This document shows, piece by piece, positions 57,978-64,000 of a stretch of 64,000 nt of DNA. The notes under the pieces were generated by a model. The model did no database searches, was not told the origin of the DNA, and was given only the letters and a program-made list of their open reading frames with translations. The DNA lies in contig NZ_CP166850.1 of the NCBI RefSeq assembly GCF_041346945.1, positions 9,780,501 to 9,844,500 on the forward strand. Direction: 5' to 3'. The translations under genes and the position numbers were made by a program. How positions within the stretch are numbered: position 1 is the first letter of the stretch; every line of letters starts with the position of its first letter. The stretch comes from Amycolatopsis sp. cg9. Its GTDB lineage: Bacteria > Actinomycetota > Actinomycetes > Mycobacteriales > Pseudonocardiaceae.

Positions 57978-59300
57978 TCAAGCCGGGCGGATCGCGCCTG
58001 TCACCGCCCAGTTGCCCGACCGCCAGCGCGCCACCACGAACGCCAGCCGGATCACCATGAACAGCGACAGGCCCGTCCAGATCCCCGTCAACCCCCAGCC
58101 GAACGCCAGGGATGCCCAGATCAGCGGCAGGAAGCCCAGCGCCGCGCTGCCGAGGGTGGCGTTGCGGAGGAAGGCCGCGTCGCCCGCGCCCAGCAGTACC
58201 CCGTCCAAGGCGAACACCACGCCGGCGATCGGCTGCAGGGCCACGAAGAACCACCACGCGTGCGGGATCTCCGCCAGCACGCCCGGGTCGGATGTGAACG
58301 CGTGCGGCAGCACCCACGACAGCGCCGCGAACAGGACGCACAGGAAGCACCCCAGCAGCAGCCCGTACCCCGTGATCTGGTTGGCGACCCCGCGCGCCTG
58401 CCGGGCCGCGTTCGCCCCCAGTGCCGCGCCGACCAGCGACTGCGCCGCGATCGCCACCGAGTCCAGGACCAGCGCCAGGAACGTCCACAGCTGCAGCACC
58501 ACCTGGTGGGCGCCGACCGCCTCGGTCGACGTCCGGGCCGCGACCGCCGCCGCCGAGACGAAGCACGCCTGGAACGCCAGGCTGCGCAGGACCAGGTCGC
58601 GGCCCAGGCCGAGCTGGGCGCGCATCACCGCGAAGTCCGGGCGCAACCCGACCTTCTCCTTCACCAGCGCCGCGAAGAACAGCGCCGCCGAGATCACCTG
58701 CGCGACGACGTTCGCGATCGCCGAGCCCTCCAGGCCGAGCCCGGCCCCGTAGACGAGCACCGGGCACAGCACGGCCGAAATCCCGTTGCCCGCCAGCACG
58801 TACCGCAGCGGTTTGGCGGCGTCCTGGACCCCGCGCATCCAGCCGTTGCCCGCCATGGTGACGAGGATCAGCGGCGCCCCGAACAGCGCGATGCGCAGCC
58901 ACGACACGGCCGCGCCGGCGATCTCGTCGCTGCCTGACAGCGCGCGGGCGATCGGCCACGCGAGCAGCTGGCCCGCGCCCAGTACGACGAGCCCGACGAG
59001 CAGCGCCAGCCACGTCGCCTGCACGCCTTCGCGGACCGCGTCCGGGCGGCGGCCGGCGCCGTGCAGGCGCGCGGTGCGGGACGTCGTACCGTAGGACAGG
59101 AACGTCAGCTGGCTCGACACCTGCGCCAGCACGACCCCGCCCAGCGCGAGCCCGGCCAGCGACAGCGCGTCGAGGTGGCCGACCACGGCCGTGTCGACCA
59201 GCACGTACAGCGGCTCGGCGGCCAGCACCCCCAGCGCGGGCACGGCCAAGCCCAGCACGCGCTTCGCCGGAACCCGCTCGGTCTCCTCCACGTTCACCAC
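57978..59300 (-). CDS. MATE-family efflux protein (DinF type)
   Basis: The 440-residue protein has twelve helices with LAVPALGVLAAEPLYVLVDTAVVGHLDALSLAGLALG at the start, the DinF branch signature, and SVAIAAQSLVGAALGANAARQARGVANQ in the second half. It exports cationic or organic compounds by ion exchange. GTG was chosen because TAGAGT lies seven bases upstream on the minus strand; an earlier start 8 codons before is possible. In mycobacteria dinF neighbours the NrnA-type gene, as here. Confidence 0.9.
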   Translation of the reverse strand: MVNVEETERVPAKRVLGLAVPALGVLAAEPLYVLVDTAVVGHLDALSLAGLALGGVVLAQVSSQLTFLSYGTTSRTARLHGAGRRPDAVREGVQATWLALLVGLVVLGAGQLLAWPIARALSGSDEIAGAAVSWLRIALFGAPLILVTMAGNGWMRGVQDAAKPLRYVLAGNGISAVLCPVLVYGAGLGLEGSAIANVVAQVISAALFFAALVKEKVGLRPDFAVMRAQLGLGRDLVLRSLAFQACFVSAAAVAARTSTEAVGAHQVVLQLWTFLALVLDSVAIAAQSLVGAALGANAARQARGVANQITGYGLLLGCFLCVLFAALSWVLPHAFTSDPGVLAEIPHAWWFFVALQPIAGVVFALDGVLLGAGDAAFLRNATLGSAALGFLPLIWASLAFGWGLTGIWTGLSLFMVIRLAFVVARWRSGNWAVTGAIRPA

Positions 59301-59381
59301 GATCCGGACTCTAACCGGCCCCACCGGCAGTTCTGACCGGCGGGAAGCCGGGAACTTTCCCGGGCCGCCGTCCGACGCCGG

Positions 59382-60371
59382 CTACAGCAGCGGTGCCCGG
59401 TCCAGCGCGGCGCGCAGTCCCGCGAGGACCTCCTCGGCGGTGCCCGGGATCGTGCAGCCCGCGGCCTGCCGGTGCCCGCCGCCGCCGAACTCCGCCGCGA
59501 CCGCCGAGACGTCGATCCCGATGGAGCGCAACGAGATCTGCCACTGGGCCGGGTTCGCGAGGTCCTGCTTGAGCACCGCGGCGACCGCGGCCTCGCGCAC
59601 CGAGCGGACGACGTCGACGACCGACTCGACTTCCTCCGCGCGCACCGTCCCGGCCGCTTCGACGCCGACCACGGCGTGCACGAAACCCTTGCCCCGCGCG
59701 GCTTCCGGTTCCAGCCGGGCCCCGCTCAGCACGGCCGACAGCATCGGCAGCCAGGCGAAGGGGCGCTCGTCGGTGATCCGCCGCACGACCGCTTCGGCGT
59801 CGACGCCCGCCTCGATGAGCCGCGCCGCCATCCGGTGCGTCTCCGGGCTGGCCCGGCGGAACCCGCTGGTGTCGGTGACGATCCCGGCGTAGATCCCGCG
59901 CGCGATCGGCTCGTCCGGCGCGACGCCCAGTTCGTCCAGGATCCGGAACACGAGGACGGCGCTGGCCTCGGCCGCCTCGTCGACGACGTGGCAGGTGCCG
60001 TAGCGCGTGTTGGTGGCGTGGTGGTCGACGACCAGCACGGCGCCGGCGGTGTCCACGCGCCCGGCGAGCCGGCCCAGCCGCTTCGGCGTCGGCGTGTCGA
60101 CGCAGATCAGCAGGGGCTCGGTGGCCGGGAGGTCGGCCGGGTGGGTGAGCAGCCCGTCCTCGTCGAGCCACCGCAGCGTCTCGGGCGCCTCGTCGGGCTC
60201 GCCGAAGGAGACACGCACCTTCGCCCCGCGCTGGCGGAGGGCCCGGCCGAGGGCGAGCGCGCTGCCCAGCGCGTCCGCGTCCGGGCGGATGTGGCCGAGG
60301 ATCGTCACGTCGGTGGCCGAGGCGAGCAGCGCGGCCGCGTCCCGGATGTCCTGCGCCGAAGTAGGGGTCAC
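59382..60371 (-). CDS. DHH-family phosphoesterase (NrnA-type oligoribonuclease/pAp phosphatase)
   Basis: The 329-residue protein has HIRPDADALGSALALGRAL with the first metal ligands, ICVDTPTPKRLG, VVDHHATNTRYG (the DHH motif) and a DHHA1 domain ending GGGGHRQAAGC. It probably degrades nanoRNA and cyclic-dinucleotide products and dephosphorylates pAp. GTG is eight bases after a minus-strand TAGCGT hexamer that overlaps the -10 of the divergent methyltransferase gene. Confidence 0.92.
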   Translation of the reverse strand: MTPTSAQDIRDAAALLASATDVTILGHIRPDADALGSALALGRALRQRGAKVRVSFGEPDEAPETLRWLDEDGLLTHPADLPATEPLLICVDTPTPKRLGRLAGRVDTAGAVLVVDHHATNTRYGTCHVVDEAAEASAVLVFRILDELGVAPDEPIARGIYAGIVTDTSGFRRASPETHRMAARLIEAGVDAEAVVRRITDERPFAWLPMLSAVLSGARLEPEAARGKGFVHAVVGVEAAGTVRAEEVESVVDVVRSVREAAVAAVLKQDLANPAQWQISLRSIGIDVSAVAAEFGGGGHRQAAGCTIPGTAEEVLAGLRAALDRAPLL

Positions 60372-60379
60372 GGTGCGTC

Positions 60380-60389
60380 ACGCTACGCT
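60380..60389. promoter_or_regulatory. Overlapping divergent -10 elements
   Basis: The ten bases ACGCTACGCT hold a plus-strand -10 (TACGCT, 60384-60389, seven bases before the methyltransferase ATG) and a minus-strand -10 (TAGCGT, 60385-60380, eight bases before the NrnA GTG). The two hexamers share two bases, so the promoters cannot both be occupied at once. Confidence 0.6.
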
Positions 60390-60396
60390 CTGCGGG

Positions 60397-61428
60397 ATGC
60401 CTGAGTACGCGATGCTGGTCTACCCGTCGGCCAACCGGGTCTACGCCGCCTCCTCCGCCGCCCTGCTGCGCGCCGAGCTGGCGGTCTTCGGCACGGCACT
60501 GGCGGCCGAGCTGTCCGCGATCGAGGAGGCCGAGCTCGGCGGCGTGGGGTACGTGCGCTTCACGAGTTCCGCCCCGCTGGGCGAGCGCGACCTGGCGGTC
60601 CTGTCGAACCTCTCGTCGTTGTACGCGCTGTTCGAGCTCGGCGACGGCGTCCTCCGCCCGGTGACCGTGACGCCGCTGGCGAAGGCGGACTCGGACCTGC
60701 TGACCATCCAGAAGTACGCGGGCAAGACGAACGAGCTGTTCACGAAGCTGCTGGTGAACGTGACGCTGATGGCGACCGCGGACCCGTTCTCCCCGAAGGC
60801 GAAGTACCTGCTGGACCCGCTGTGCGGGCGGGGGACGACGCTGAACCAGGCGATGATGTACGGCCTGCACGCCACCGGCCTGGACGTCGACGGCAAGGAC
60901 TTCGAGGCGTACGAGGCGTTCATCAAGACCTGGCTCCGCACCAAGCGCGTGAAGCACACCGCGGAGTCCGGCCAGCTGCGCCGCAACAAGGTGCGCCTGG
61001 GACGGCGGCTCGACATCGAGTACGCGCTGGACAAGGAAGCGTACAAAGCGGGCGACACCCGCAAGCTCACCTACTTCCAGGCCGACACGCTGACCACGGA
61101 CGAGGTGCTGCGGGCGAACTCGTGCGACGTGATCGTGACCGACGCGCCGTACGGGGTGCAGCACGGCAGCCACCGCGAGGCGGGGTTGCAGCGGAGCCCG
61201 CGTGATCTCCTGGCGGCGGCCGTCCCGGTGTGGACGCGCGTGCTGCGTCCCGGTGGAGCGCTGGGGATCTCGTGGAACACGACGGTGCTGCCGCGGGAAG
61301 AGCTGGTTGCGGTGCTGCGCAAGGCCGGGCTCGACGTGCGCGAGGGCGGGCCGTGGGAGGAGTTCGCGCACCGGGTGGACCAGGCCATCCTGCGTGACCT
61401 GGTCGTCGCGGTGAAGCCCACGTCTTGA
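60397..61428 (+). CDS. TRM11/RlmL-like nucleic-acid methyltransferase
   Basis: The 343-residue protein has an N-terminal THUMP-like region and a Rossmann methyltransferase with LLDPLCGRGTTLNQAMMYGLHATGLDVD (SAM site) and the catalytic DAPYGVQHGSH in place of the usual NPPY. This is typical of RNA guanine or adenine N-methyltransferases. The substrate RNA is not known. ATG lies seven bases after the shared divergent -10. Confidence 0.85.
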   Translation: MPEYAMLVYPSANRVYAASSAALLRAELAVFGTALAAELSAIEEAELGGVGYVRFTSSAPLGERDLAVLSNLSSLYALFELGDGVLRPVTVTPLAKADSDLLTIQKYAGKTNELFTKLLVNVTLMATADPFSPKAKYLLDPLCGRGTTLNQAMMYGLHATGLDVDGKDFEAYEAFIKTWLRTKRVKHTAESGQLRRNKVRLGRRLDIEYALDKEAYKAGDTRKLTYFQADTLTTDEVLRANSCDVIVTDAPYGVQHGSHREAGLQRSPRDLLAAAVPVWTRVLRPGGALGISWNTTVLPREELVAVLRKAGLDVREGGPWEEFAHRVDQAILRDLVVAVKPTS

Positions 61429-61455
61429 GCCGGCGGAGCCGGAGTCGACAAAGCG

Positions 61456-62598
61456 CTACTGCGTGAGCTCGGGCTTGGTCACCTGCCCGTTCTCCTGCGC
61501 CGCCGCGGCGGGCGCCGGCGGTGCGCTCAGGCCCCGCTTCACCGAGTCCAAGATGGACAGTCCCTGGCCGACGAGGCCCGCGGCCATCTCCCCGAGGCCG
61601 TCCGCGCCGTTGAGGATGTTGACGTTCGCGCCGGCCAGCCCGCGGCCGGCTTCCTTGACGATCTGCGGCAGCTGGTCGATGAGCATCCGGTCGAGCGCCA
61701 CCCGGTTGTTCGACGCGGCCGCCTCCGCCTGCACGCGCATCTTCTCCGCCTCGGCCTGCGCCAGGATGCGGATCCGCTCGGCTTCGGCGTCGGCGGGCTT
61801 GATGACCTCGGCGACCAGTTGCTGCTGCCGCAGTTCCGCCTCGCGCTGCGCCAGCTCGGTGCGCGCGTCGATGACCTCCTGCTGCGCCCGCGCCTGCGCG
61901 AGCGGGCCGGCCTGGGCCGCCTCGGCCTGTGCCTTGTCGACCTCGGCGCGGTACTGCGCCTGCACGATGGACGTCTGGCGCGCGTACTCCGCCTGCGTCC
62001 GCTGCGACTTCTGCTCCGCCTCCGCCGCGGTCTGGTTCGCGATCGCCTGCGCGATCTGCGCGTCGCGCTGGATGGCGGCGTTGTGCGGAGCGGCCATCGC
62101 GGCGATGTAGCCGAGTTTCATGTCGTCGATCGACTGGATCTGCAACGCGTCGACGCTGAGCCCGATCTTCGCCATCTCGACCGCCGAACCGTCGAGCACC
62201 TCGGTCGCGAGCTTCTGCCGCTCGGTGATGATCTCCTCGACCGTCATCGACCCGATGATGGACCGCAGGTGACCGGAGAAGATCCGGCCGGTCAGCACGG
62301 ACATCTGGTCCTGGTCGGAGAGGAACCGCTGCCCGGCGTTGACGATGCTCTCGGTGTCGTTGCCGACCTTGAACGCGATCACCGCCCGGACGGTCAGGGC
62401 GATGGCCTGCTTCGTGACGCACACTTCGGTCACTTCGGCCTCGCACATGGAAAGCGTGAGGAACCGGACTTTCCGGAAGACCGGCATGACGAACGCGCCG
62501 TGGCCGGTGACGACCCGGAACGGCGACGAGCCCTTGCTGTGCTTGCCCCCGGAGATGAGCATCGCCTCGTTGGGGGCCGGAACGCGATAACCGAACAC
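61456..62598 (-). CDS. SPFH/flotillin-family protein
   Basis: The 380-residue protein has an SPFH (band 7) domain to about residue 190 and a long Ala/Gln/Glu-rich coiled coil, ending with LSAPPAPAAAAQENGQVTKPELTQ. It lacks a strong N-terminal membrane helix but begins VFGYRVPAPNEAMLISGG, as in bacterial flotillins that organise ordered membrane patches. GTG has AAGGA five bases upstream. An NfeD-like gene 19 bases upstream is the usual partner. Confidence 0.9.
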   Translation of the reverse strand: MFGYRVPAPNEAMLISGGKHSKGSSPFRVVTGHGAFVMPVFRKVRFLTLSMCEAEVTEVCVTKQAIALTVRAVIAFKVGNDTESIVNAGQRFLSDQDQMSVLTGRIFSGHLRSIIGSMTVEEIITERQKLATEVLDGSAVEMAKIGLSVDALQIQSIDDMKLGYIAAMAAPHNAAIQRDAQIAQAIANQTAAEAEQKSQRTQAEYARQTSIVQAQYRAEVDKAQAEAAQAGPLAQARAQQEVIDARTELAQREAELRQQQLVAEVIKPADAEAERIRILAQAEAEKMRVQAEAAASNNRVALDRMLIDQLPQIVKEAGRGLAGANVNILNGADGLGEMAAGLVGQGLSILDSVKRGLSAPPAPAAAAQENGQVTKPELTQ

Positions 62599-62617
62599 CG
62601 CTGTCCTTCCGCGAACA

Positions 62618-62845
62618 CTAAGAAGCCGGATCCGAGACGTCCCACGCCACGACGTCGACCGTGCGCCGTCCCCGGGCTTCCACGACCAGGACGGTCGTGC
62701 CCTTCGGCAGCTCCGTGTCGGACCAGGCAAGGAAGGTTTCCAGGCCACCCCTGATCCTGATCAGCACCTCCCCGGGGCCCCGCTGCCCGCGGGTGCCGAC
62801 CAGGAGGACTCCCGTCCGGCCCGCCGGGGAGAGGTCGGAGTGCAT
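62618..62845 (-). CDS. NfeD-like OB-fold protein
   Basis: The 75-residue protein lacks the membrane part of NfeD but its second half, GEVLIRIRGGLETFLAWSDT and the following PKGTTVLVVEARGRRTVDVVAWD, is the NfeD soluble OB-fold. It precedes a flotillin gene on the same strand, as NfeD genes do, so it probably acts with it. ATG start. Confidence 0.78.
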   Translation of the reverse strand: MHSDLSPAGRTGVLLVGTRGQRGPGEVLIRIRGGLETFLAWSDTELPKGTTVLVVEARGRRTVDVVAWDVSDPAS

Positions 62846-62999
62846 GGCGCCGACCTCCCTCGCTGACCGCCTCGGTGCGGGTTGCGCCCCCGCTGAACCC
62901 CATTGTGCTCCTGGTGGCCACGGGCGGTGGGCGCTGTGAGGTTCCGATCAGGGGGCAACCGGGCGGGTCGTTCGAGCGTGGAGGGGCTTTCCGCTTGGC

Positions 63000-63005
63000 T
63001 ATACT
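63000..63005 (+). promoter_or_regulatory. -10 element of a leaderless TetR gene
   Basis: TATACT ends seven bases before the GTG start of the TetR gene; it is the most perfect -10 hexamer in the window. Confidence 0.7.
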
Positions 63006-63012
63006 CCGGAGC

Positions 63013-63555
63013 GTGACCGTCGACCACCGTCCCCTGCGCGCGGACGCCCGGCGCAACCGGGAGGCGCTGGTCGCCGCCGCCCGGGAGGTCTTCGGGGCCA
63101 AGGGCGTCGACGCTCCGCTCGACGAAGTCGCGCGGCGGGCCGAAGTCGCCATCGGGACGCTCTACAACCGGTTCCCCACCCGGGCCGACCTCGTCGAGGC
63201 CGCGTTCCTGCCGACGCTCCGGGAAGCCGAAGCCATCACCGAAGAAGCGCTCGCCTGCGAGGACCCCTGGGACGGTTTCGTGCTCTTCCTCGAACGCTCG
63301 ATCCTCATGCAGGTCGCCGATCGCGGGTTCACCGAGGTGTGCTCGCGGGTGTTCGACCCGGACTCGGGAATCGAGAAGGCCAAGCACGCCAACGCTTCCC
63401 GGATGAACCGGATCATCGAGCGGGCGCAGGAGGCCGGCGCGTTGCGGGCGGATTTCCGCGGGCCCGACCTCGCCGTCGTCTTCGCCGCGGCGACCGCCAC
63501 CCCGGATTGGCGGCGGGCGCTCGGCATGGTCCTCGACGGCCTGCGCGCGCGATGA
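63013..63555 (+). CDS. TetR-family transcription regulator
   Basis: The 180-residue protein has the TetR helix-turn-helix (ALVAAAREVFGAKGVDAPLDEVARRAEVAIGTLYNRFPTRADLVEAAF) and a helical C-terminal domain. It starts with GTG at a strong leaderless promoter; a longer frame upstream is rejected. The last four bases overlap the start of a methyltransferase gene (ATGA), so the two are coupled. Ligand unknown. Confidence 0.9.
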   Translation: MTVDHRPLRADARRNREALVAAAREVFGAKGVDAPLDEVARRAEVAIGTLYNRFPTRADLVEAAFLPTLREAEAITEEALACEDPWDGFVLFLERSILMQVADRGFTEVCSRVFDPDSGIEKAKHANASRMNRIIERAQEAGALRADFRGPDLAVVFAAATATPDWRRALGMVLDGLRAR

Positions 63556-64000
63556 GCTGGCTCGCGGACACCCGCACCTCCTACGACACCGTCGCCGAGA
63601 GCTACGCCGAGTTCATGCGCGACGCCGTCGCCACGCGGCCGTACGTGCGGGCCGCGCTCGACGTGCTGGCGGCCCGGGCCGACGGGCCCGTGCTGGACGC
63701 CGGGTGCGGGCCCGGCCACGTCACCGCGCACCTGCACGCACTGGGGGTCGACGCCGCCGGGGTCGACCTCTCGCCGAACATGGTCGAGCTCGCGCGGCGG
63801 AACCACCCCGGGCTGCGGTTCGACGTCGGCTCGATGACCGACCTGGACCGGCCCGACGCGTCGGTGGCCGGGGTGCTCGCGTTCTGGTCGCTCATCCACG
63901 TGCCGGACGACGAAGTCCCCGTGGCGCTGGCGCAGTTCCGGCGGGTGCTGCGGCCCGGCGGCGTACTCGTGCTCGGCTACCACGTCGGGGCCGGGAGCCG
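63552..64000 (+). CDS. SAM-dependent methyltransferase, 3' end outside the window
   Basis: The frame opens with ATG overlapping the TetR stop and stays open to the window end. It encodes SWLADTRTSYDTVAESYAEFM, then the SAM motif VLDAGCGPGHVTAHLHALGV and DLSPNMVELARRNHPGLRFDVGSM, then LRPGGVLVLGYH. This is a class I (UbiE-like) methyltransferase missing its C-terminus. It is likely the target or partner of the preceding TetR regulator. Confidence 0.85.
   Translation, partial: MSWLADTRTSYDTVAESYAEFMRDAVATRPYVRAALDVLAARADGPVLDAGCGPGHVTAHLHALGVDAAGVDLSPNMVELARRNHPGLRFDVGSMTDLDRPDASVAGVLAFWSLIHVPDDEVPVALAQFRRVLRPGGVLVLGYHVGAGS

Overview
The window is high-G+C DNA with dense, mostly ATG/GTG-started genes, many of them preceded by a -10 hexamer only 5-8 bases before the start codon (leaderless transcription). 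The gene content (pspM-pspA-clgR, pgsA, rimO, argA-type acetyltransferase, FtsK; RNase J-dapA, thyX; dapB, M16 peptidase, pnp, rpsO; ribF, truB, DinF-type MATE, NrnA-type DHH phosphatase) follows the gene order known from actinobacteria such as Mycobacterium. The intergenic style and gene mix suggest a Pseudonocardiaceae-like actinomycete (Amycolatopsis or a relative); that assignment is inference.

Layout. 1-3.8 kb: tail of a transglutaminase-like membrane protein, a DUF3040 protein, DNA polymerase IV and a methyltransferase, as found near the mraZ/dcw region in relatives. 3.8-7.0 kb: a ParA-type ATPase, a Nei-type glycosylase, a possible 20-codon leader ORF, an adenosine-deaminase-family enzyme and a strongly folded candidate non-coding RNA. 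7.0-10.2 kb: a GNAT enzyme, pyrD and an allophanate-hydrolase-like protein that has lost its catalytic residues. 10.5-16.3 kb: envelope-stress operon pspM/pspA, its regulator clgR, then cinA-pgsA-rimO and divergent argA. 16.3-18.3 kb: an inverted-repeat cluster, a secreted phospholipase A2, a nitroreductase and a secreted protein. 18.3-20.1 kb: a lower-G+C AAA ATPase/RloB pair that looks like a defence cassette. 20.2-26.7 kb: ftsK, an acyltransferase, a flavodoxin-like protein and two transporters. 26.9-28.2 kb: a second low-G+C gene, an HD-domain dNTPase. 28.2-32.9 kb: a VWA/solute-binding lipoprotein-like protein, RNase J and dapA. 33-37.5 kb: a receptor Ser/Thr kinase, an Nramp transporter with a clear metal-type operator, an ACT protein and thyX. 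37.6-43.5 kb: a ribbon-helix-helix/DUF4097 operon, a TetR-controlled FAD monooxygenase, a YcaQ-type glycosylase, GNAT and GtrA. 43.6-47.9 kb: membrane proteins (one with a 96-bp tandem repeat inside the gene), LysR and a divergent periplasmic-binding-fold enzyme. 47.4-56 kb: a dapB-pepR group, then rpsO-pnp, ThpR/XRE, ribF and truB, all on the minus strand. 56-61.4 kb: two transporters, NrnA and a divergent methyltransferase. 61.4-64 kb: NfeD-like/flotillin pair, then TetR and a methyltransferase cut by the window end.

The genes are mainly core housekeeping functions (RNA decay: RNase J, PNPase, NrnA; lysine/DAP: dapA, dapB; pyrimidine and thymidylate: pyrD, thyX; envelope stress: psp/clgR, flotillin), interrupted by accessory insertions. 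The most interesting accessory items are the structured RNA after the deaminase gene, the AAA/RloB pair, the separate dNTPase, the catalytically dead allophanate-hydrolase homologue and the in-gene 96-bp repeat. All calls are from reading the sequence; no database search was run.
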